DNA of 64,000 nt from Andrena cerasifolii. Its lineage: Eukaryota > Arthropoda > Insecta > Hymenoptera > Andrenidae. The stretch is taken from positions 16,058,001-16,122,000 of the forward strand of contig NC_135123.1 in assembly GCF_050908995.1 (NCBI RefSeq), written 5' to 3'. The translations under genes and the position numbers were made by a program. A model generated the notes under the pieces. The model had not been told where the DNA came from. It did not search any database and worked only from the letters and a program-made list of their open reading frames with translations. Shown here piece after piece: positions 28,101 to 37,100 of this stretch. Position 1 is the stretch's first letter, and each line of letters starts with the position of its first letter.

Positions 28101-31100
28101 TCCGTAACGATGAAACTTTGCACCTAATCCGGTCGATGGACCTCCAACCGGTGCACAATATTAAATCTCACGAGGGTTTAACGCCCCAAATTTCGCTTCC
28201 CCCAAGTGGTATTTTCTTGTCAATTATTACAAGTTGGCATTTTATTAAGCAAACTCGCGTTGATCCGTAGGATTACAAGTTCCCAACAATATTCGCAATT
28301 TTATCTTACGAGTTCATGAAAATTCAGAAGCACAGCTGATCGTGAAATTTACTATATTCCATTCGTCCACTTATCTCAGCAATTTTCAGCTTTCAACATT
28401 CATTTATAAGGGGACATTCCCGTTAGCGCGCCGATAAATTCAGCGATTTTCAGGAATTTATTGCCACGGAAATAATTATAATAATGGAACAAAACTTTTT
28501 TTCTATTTATTAAACTATATTTCTACAGTAAATAAAAAATATAAAAGTGATAAAATTATTGCTTTTCAAACGCTTTTGAAAGCGGTCTTGATAACATGTT
28601 TATAAATTGCCTCGCTCGCGAAGGCGATTTCAGCTGTTAGACTTATCTGAACCCAAAAATCCAAACAGATTCTTGATCAGTATGTCTGTCGCTATCGCCC
28701 GGACTATAATTAGTGATTTATCTTCAAAACTAGCAAAGTGGCGGGCAAAAAGCAAGAAAAATGTGTTTTCACCTTTTTTGTTTTGCTATTTTCGATTTTA
28801 AAAGTAGGTTAGTCTCAATGAAAATACTTGAATGTAGCCCCTGCGAGAATCACGAGTGCGCAGAATAAGCAGGAAAATTTATAAAGCAATCGGTTCGCTA
28901 GATTTTTAGATTTTATCTTCACCATGTGGACAAATGACCTTTCGAGAAAAACACGTTCAAAGTTTTCATCCATAGAGACCGAGCCTCTGCGCTTCCTTCA
29001 AAATGCCTCTGTAGAAGCTAAAATAATCGGAATTTTTCCATGAAAATTTAACAGTACATTCTTGAGGCTATGCACTTTCGAAGAATGTTTAAAAAAATCA
29101 CTTTTTTCAACCCGTCTAACCGGAATGACCCCTTAACGTCGCCGCTTCTAATACGAACGATAAAAAGACTACATACCTAATTACCTACACGGTTTAAACG
29201 AGCAAACGCGACGGTTCTTTACGAAGAAATTTCTGCGCCACTGTGTGTACCGCACAAGGTTATCGGTACCAAGAGAGACAGAAGTAAGCATCGATCGCGT
29301 TGGAACTCGCGAACAGTTCAATTCCCCGGTTCAGCGGCAGACAAAACGCTCTTCGTTTAACGTAGATTGATACAGCGCGCTAGTATCCGACGAATGTTTT
29401 GTCTGCTGGTTAGTCGACTCTGTCCTCGTTACGAACCGATAGTTCGGCCGATTCCTACTGTTCTCGATCGTGTCCCGTGTTATTTGTCTTGTCACGGCGT
29501 TGCGAATCAACAACTGAGACTATCCGCCCCCCGGTGGCCGCCGTGTTTCGCATAGCCGCGCCACGCGAATCGATGGAACAGCTGTAGACATCGGGATTTC
29601 GGACCATCCGTCTGCATTGGGAGGATCGAATTCCGCGTTCTACGTCCACGCATCCTTTCTGCCACGATTGTTTATGGGAGTCGTAAGTCTCCCTCGGCAT
29701 GCCGGCGCGGCGTTCCGCTTTCACCGATACCTCACCGAAAGTGACCGCATTCACTCTCTGTTCCTCCAAAAATGCACCTCCCTGCTGTCTGGAATAACTA
29801 GACAAAGCCTTGTATATACGAGGGAATTTTGTTCCGCGCTTTCCACTTTCGCGCAAAGGAGCGCCATTTTTCTGGTTCAATCGGCAACTCGACCCCACCT
29901 CGTGCATAGGGTGTCTAGAAAGAATGTGAGCAAAGTTATGCAATATAATGCGTTAAGAGGGACGAATAGGCGAAGAATGTTGGCGGAATTTTAAAAGACA
30001 GTTATAACAAACTAATGTCTCTCTAGAATCACTAATAACACTTGTCGACTTCATAGCTCTCAAGCGAATGGTTCACTCAAAGACAAATAAGTACATATTA
30101 GTTTTCGTTTACCTCTCTCAGTTACTGATCGGTTTCATTATCTGTCATTATGATAGTTATTACACTAGTTACAGCTGTTCGAAAGCGTCAGTTTCCATAA
30201 GTAACACAGACTTTCATTCAGTGAGTTAATAACCATCGAATTCTTTTAAATATTCTTGTAATAGCGCGCTGCAAATTTCGGTGAAATTTTCAGCATGTAC
30301 ACCTACTTTCTTAAATCTACGAACGGGATTTTAAAGATTTTGATTACGGACTCAGATAAAAAAGTTGGAAAAGCGACCTTCGCTATTTTCTTCGCTATTC
30401 CGATGAGTTGCAATTTTTTTCAAACCGAGGAAACACGTCACCTAAGCAGTAAACTGATCCTTCTAGCTTCTCAAGAAAACTCAAATCGTTTGGACCAATT
30501 TGGAAGAAGTTATTCTGCTCCAAAGGATGTGCCAATATTTTTTCGACTCACTGTATGTATATATATCCTTAATAACAGACAACGATTTATTTCTCTTTGG
30601 AGTTGCGAAGCTGGCAGCGCCAATTTCACTGTTAAATATGATTGTAGATTTTCTGACCACCCTATATTATTCAAAAATACTCGTTGTGGCGAGCAGACGT
30701 CGCACGAAGCCATTCGAATCTACAGAGTCTACGATGCTATAGCCCCCCGGCAAATTGTGGCTGCGACAATGACCATTGTATTGCGTCGCGGGAGGCTCTA
30801 GACGCAAGAGTACATCCCCTTCCGTGGCAGTGACGGTAAACACATCCGCTTGGTACGTTTCGCGCGAAAAAAAGCATGAATTTTAATCGGCTTTGATTGC
30901 CCTGCTTGCATACAGGACACAGTACCACCGCAGAGTGAGCATTGCGATGCTCGTTGACGAAGATGTCGTCCAACAAACAGACATCTGAACAGTATCGCAA
31001 CTATTCAGTCATATTCAACTGTTCTGATTAATTTAAGGTGTTCCATCGTGGTTGAATTACTCTTAACGTGCGGCGCGAACGTTTCATTGTGAAATAAAAT

Positions 31101-34100
31101 CGTGAAAAATTTCTGACGTCTCCACACTTTGGCTGGAACTCGAAGGAATTTTCAATCACTATCGCTACCGATGAAAGACGGCATTAATCGCTGAGAGCCT
31201 CAGCCGCATAGCCGCGCCGCCCTGAGGGCTTTCAAATTTCTTTCGAGACTATGCTCACATTTTCCTCCGTCCGCCTCAAAGTCACTCGTAAACGTATAAC
31301 TTCTTACACAGCTGGATATTCGGAAGTCGATTTTCCTGAAGTCGATTTGCACTTTGAGCTCGCGATCCGCACGACCGATATTCCCTCTATGATAGAACTA
31401 CTTGAAAACTTCTATACCCTCAAGTGTCTTTCATTGCTCGAGCTAACAGACAGTGCGTTTGTTCGATTACACTGAATGGTAAGTAAACGGACGTTATTTA
31501 GAGTAATAATGAGTTCTTCTAATCAAGGTATTCTTCAATTACTGCGCGGTAAATAATGTTCGTTGTTTATCCAAATTTTATCGCCGAAAGAGCTGTTATT
31601 TTGTATTACTGTGTGGATTGTGAGAAATTGTGATACAGAAGCTACAGAAATTTTTTAATCGAGAAGATAGTATTTCTAGGAAGAATTATCAGCGACCAAT
31701 TTAAAAAATTATTCTTGGAAAAATATTGAGGTTCTAACAGGCTTCATTTGATTGGTTTTTTAAGTGAAATAAATCTGAAAAGAGTCTTACTTCCAATTTG
31801 TTGTAATGCTGTGAATATAATTAACAACTATAAAATCAGCTTCTTATTGATTTTCAAGTTATTTTTTATTTTCTCAAGGTAAACTTTATTTATATCTTGT
31901 TGTTTTGAAGCTAATGATCAAAATCGTAACGCAGAAAAATTGAAATAAGTACCTGTAATTAAAAAGGTTTTGTAAATGTAATTCTCGAGTCCTCTAATGT
32001 CAAGAGAAATTATCTAAATTATTCTGCTGTTACAATAAACACCGGCTAATTAATTAAACATCCTACTTTTGAGCATATATTGCGAGGCCTGCAAAATTCT
32101 TCGTCACTTTTACCCCGTTTATTCCATATTTTCAGCGTACATTTTTGGCTCACGGCTTTCGCGGCACAAAGAGGACAAGGGTACGGTTCACTCATACGAT
32201 AAATTTTTGCCTTTCGCGGCAGTACGGTCGTTTGACGCGAAAGGTCGCTCGAGAATTACACGTTTTCCAGTTCACGTGTTTAGCGTAATGCGATGTATCG
32301 GTACAGTTATATTTCTGTGGCTTTCACGAAATTACATCGCATTACAGTAAGTGGCGCTTGGAAGAAATCCCCCCCGACGCGACGCGAGGCAAAATTGAAC
32401 TTTCATGAGGATTTCAGGCTAGATAGTTCCTTGCTTAACAATAAATTGGTTGCCATAACGGCGGCTACCAGTGTCACGTGACACTGTCACGACCAAAGTA
32501 ATCGGTCTAAAAATCTGTATTTTTCTAGAGAACCTAATGGACCGAAATAGCACCATATTTTGCTTATAAAATCTTAGAGCAATAAAAACGTTAAAAATTT
32601 TATGGAATACAAAAACAATTCTGGGGTTAGTAATCTTTATAAAAAATGTCACAGTAAGGTGCCAAATTATGCATCTTCCGTCCAAATGTGTAACAACAAT
32701 AGCGTGGCCAGAGAAGTCGGACAAGAATTTCGTTTGTCCAGAGATTAAGCTAAAACATTCGCTATACAAGTCACTACCGTCAATACAATGAACGGTCCGT
32801 AATTTAGGGCATTAGAGGAGACTACGTACCAGCATTTAAGCTAGCCTGAAATTGGTCAGCTCGCGGTTGTACTCGATTAATTGCCAAATTTGCGAATCGA
32901 ACGATTCGCCACTCGAGAAACGAACTGACCTGGAAAAGTCTTCGAGTCGTTCAGTCCAATGCCACTACGAAGGCATTATGGCGCTTGAATTATTATCGAG
33001 CGTCGTCAAAGGATTCGACCCCTCACCGCTGAGGAACGTGCTCGTAAATGGGTCCAAGCGCGAACGGCTGTAATCCTGGAACGCGTTCATAAATAGGTAG
33101 ATGAGAATGGCTTTTAACGGCTTTCCATAAAAAAAGGGAATATCGAGAGGGAGAGACAAAGGGAGGCTCTTTACGTTCTTTGGGCATAATTTTTGCTTCG
33201 TTCGAGAACTAACGGCTGGGTAATCCTTGATGGTATGTGTATAATTGTTCCCCGCGAAGGGAGCAAAGCAAATCGAGGGTAAATTGATTTTTAAGTGCGG
33301 ATTAAAATATACTTGAAAAACTGTCGATGATCGCGCTGCATGGGGTCGTAATGACCGGAATGACAGTTGTAACGATCATGGGGATGTGACATTATGACTA
33401 TATTTGTGACACGAAATTTTAATATTTTAATATTTCACTGTCAATGTTGGTAATTCATGGAGGGGAAACCTGTACTCCTAACTACAATTTGGAAAGCGTG
33501 GTAGTACTCTTCGATAACAATAGGCACTGAATTTTTCTTCATTTTCCACCCCTTTTCCATACCCTTTCACATTCTTGAGTAAGTTTGAGTGTTTAACTAT
33601 GAGAAAAATAAAGTTACTCTGATCTTTGTGCTAAATCTTTAAAGGCCTCAAATCAGAGACATGCCAACACCTGAATAGCTAAACACCCGAGTACCTGAAT
33701 GCTTGAATAACTATATATGAGGCAGTGAGAGAAACAACGGACTAACCCACATTTTTTTAAATTAAATTAGTAGTAATAATGTATTCCAATAGGCTCTACT
33801 AATCATATAAAATAGGGAAAAAAATTGTCGTTAAAAAAAAATCCGTTGTTACTCTCATATGTAATTAAGCACCTGGTAACCTGTATATCCGAGTACCTAA
33901 GTACCCGAAGACAAAATTCGCAGGTTTAAAGACCACACTTTCTGAATAAAATAAAGGAAAACCTATATCGAATACAATGTATGCACGTGTGCACTGAAAA
34001 CGATCCCGCAGCTAAACATTGGGGACATCGCGGTTCGTCTCGCATCGCGGAATTGCACTCGGTTAGCTGCAGCGACAACTTCCGGTCGACGAGGCGACAA

Positions 34101-37100
34101 ATCATGCGTATCACCACGCATCGTTCAGATAAATTCGGGCGTCGAAAGTGGCTTTGTGAAGCCGATATATTTCGGACGGTTGAGTCGCACAAGCACACTG
34201 CAGTCGACTGAACGATCTCGCCAAATGCACGCAATTTGCATAGGCGTGTGCGCCATACATCTATAGGAAACGAGCTCATCTATTTAAACCCTCGGTCTGA
34301 CGTTATAATTTCATTTGCGAGACATCTCGTTAAGGATATCTAGTTCGTTGAAGCTTCCTCTTCGCGATCTATGAGTATATGACACCTGAGTAAACGATGA
34401 GCATCAAATTAAGCAGTGAGAATTAAGATTCCATATTTTAGTAACGTGCAGTTTCCTATGCGAGACCAAGCTCAGCTAAGGAGTTCTAATGAACTGTTGC
34501 TTAGTGTACCTACTTAGCTTTAAGGAGAAATTCTCGCGTAATAACCCCCAAAAGTAACTGATATTTATGATTTTTTTTTTGAGAAAATGATATTTAATAT
34601 AGATTTAAACTTTTTTGGGATATAAAGAGGCATCTCTAAACTTGCAGAAAATATTTTTTTTATGTCGATGCTTTTGATTATTTAGTAATTATTTTGGAAT
34701 CTTGTCAACCTCTTCTGCTGGCGGTAGTGTAGCACCTGTCACAGTCATCTGATTGCAATAAAAAGACATATTTCTTAAAGTTAGATAGTTTAAGCTGCGA
34801 TTGTCCCTAATTTAAAGAAAAAGAAAAATGAAAAATTGAAAAAGTTGTAGCGTTCGAAGAAATGTGACTTGTTCCCTTCGATAAATTTACTTTATATCAA
34901 TTAAAACAGTATTATAAATAAAAACTAAAATTAAAATTGTATGCTCAGATCTTGCACTCTTGATATCTTCCAATATAATCGTATTAATACAGCGTTGAAC
35001 TTTCCTTGTTATTCGCGGCCACTCTGAACCGATTAATTTTCAGAATCAGGTTCATCCGCCGCTCGTCGCACGATTCGAATTAAAATAATCGGACACGTCG
35101 TTTCGGCGTAACGACGAAATCTGTCGCCTGTATAACAATCGTCGCAGATTTAATTACGTCCGCCCACTTAATTGCGAACGTCCGTCGCGTTTCTGCCGAC
35201 GATCTAATCGACAGAGAAACGGATCAAAGCGCAACGTGATTTTCCTTGCCCGTTCCGGTCGATACCGAATTAATTGGAATCACTCGTCGAGAACGTCGGC
35301 CGGCAGCGAGAGATCTGCAATTAAAATTTAGCCGATCGACGATGTGGCATCGTTCTTTTCGAAATTCCCCCTCTCCCGTCGTCATCCAGCCGCGGTTATC
35401 GACCGTTCCTCCGAGCATTTCGCTTTCCTTTTAATCTCCCGTTGTTTCGATGACGATCGTTAACGAGGAATGAAAGGGCGCCAGTCACGTTCTCCGCGCC
35501 CGCTAGAAGAATCTCCTTCTCGTTAGTCGCGATTGCACGCCGTGCAACAGGGCGCAGCCCTCGCCAGGGTATAGATTTATCCAGATGGCGAAGTAATTAC
35601 TCGGACTTGAGATAACAATCGAACATTGAAGAATGCCAAGGGCTTCTTTGATCCGTTCCTTCTCCCCGCGTCGCGTAAAACGCGTGCTCGGCGTCACGCG
35701 ACACGTATGCGTGCGCTGCATGTGGCACACTGGAGCTCTGATGAAGATAAAATAAAAATCATAGAGTATTGTATATATCGTTACGCATCAAGGTGATGAT
35801 TATTTTTGCTGGCTTCAAGTGTCAAGGTGGCCTAGAAAATTGCTCTAAGTATGCGCGTAAGTATTCCGCTGTCTGCTGTCTGAAGATTAAGCAGTTTTAA
35901 ATTCTAAAATGAAACATGGAAGTGGGATTTACTCGAAAGGACTCGATAGCCGTTGTATACTAACCCATAGCTCGATTGAATTATAAAATTCCAAGCGTGC
36001 AGCGTTTCTGAAGCAGCCTACGCAGCAACGCACAAATTTTCTACGTAAATTCCATGATCGGGATTAAAGAAAATACCAGTCGAGTCATTTCACGGCAGGT
36101 ATAGAAAGCTTCGTCTCTCAGACACCCCGTTGCAACGACAGAAGCGCATAAAATGTCTTTACAATTCGTCTCTCTGCCACCTTAACGTCGACCCTTTTTC
36201 TCTGTCGGCTCGTATCTGTCTATCCACTTATCTCGAACTTTTCACGACAGAGCTTACCGACCTTATCGTGAGCAGCACGTGATTTCGATCTATTTCGCTC
36301 CATCTTCTACTTTTCCCTTTGCGCTGAACCGAGCTGAACAATATAACTTTTCGTAGTTTATTGCTGGCGGACTTTTATAACGAGTTAATGGAGCGTTTGC
36401 TATTTTTTAGACGAGCGCTTTTCACTTGTAATCAGCATGTGCTCACCAGAAGCAGGAGAACCCCTGACGGGAGAAATTTAGATTTATTGTGGATAGTCTA
36501 CACTGTAGACTCTACACTCAGGAGTACCAAATACTCACGTCGTTAATAGCTAGCTCATAATGCAAATTAGGAATGATTAGTAACTATTCTCGAAGATAGA
36601 CGTGCACTGTAGAAGACTCAGGCTGCATGGCAATTTTACTTTGTTTATTAATAAAGATTGATTAGCCAGTTGATTGCCGACGGGACAACGAAAATAAGAG
36701 AGTGTTGCTGTCAAGTTCTCAATGTAAATAGATGTACGCCTCAATAATTACTTTGTTTCTACATAATACAGTTATTCTATGGTAATTCCTGAATAATGTA
36801 GGAAAAATGAATGGAAGAGCCACAACCGCAACGCATGTAGCTACGCGGGCACGTGTATTTAGTGTTATCCATGGGAGAGTGTACGTTCGGGGGAGTTACG
36901 TCGTAAAATCCGTCTGGGAAACGAAAGTTTCGGTAGTCGTAGGTTCGAGCGATCCCGAAGCAGGAAAGTTCGGCTTAACTTTCGCGCTAGACGAATCACC
37001 GCCACGTTTGGCTCGGTGTCTGAGCCTAGCCGCGCACACTGATCAACCCCGAAGCGGGTAATTAAACCTGCTCGGTTCCTTACTCTTTGACTTCGAATCC

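Noticed and set aside
29455..29943. 162-codon minus-strand ORF with a 125-codon plus-strand ORF across it
   Set aside because: Both are open over the same GC-rich bases, neither has a domain, and no splice or start context favours one.
30295..30801. 168-codon plus-strand ORF
   Set aside because: It runs through the Tc1-like MITE and beyond; the MITE part recurs at 59.0 kb without an open frame.
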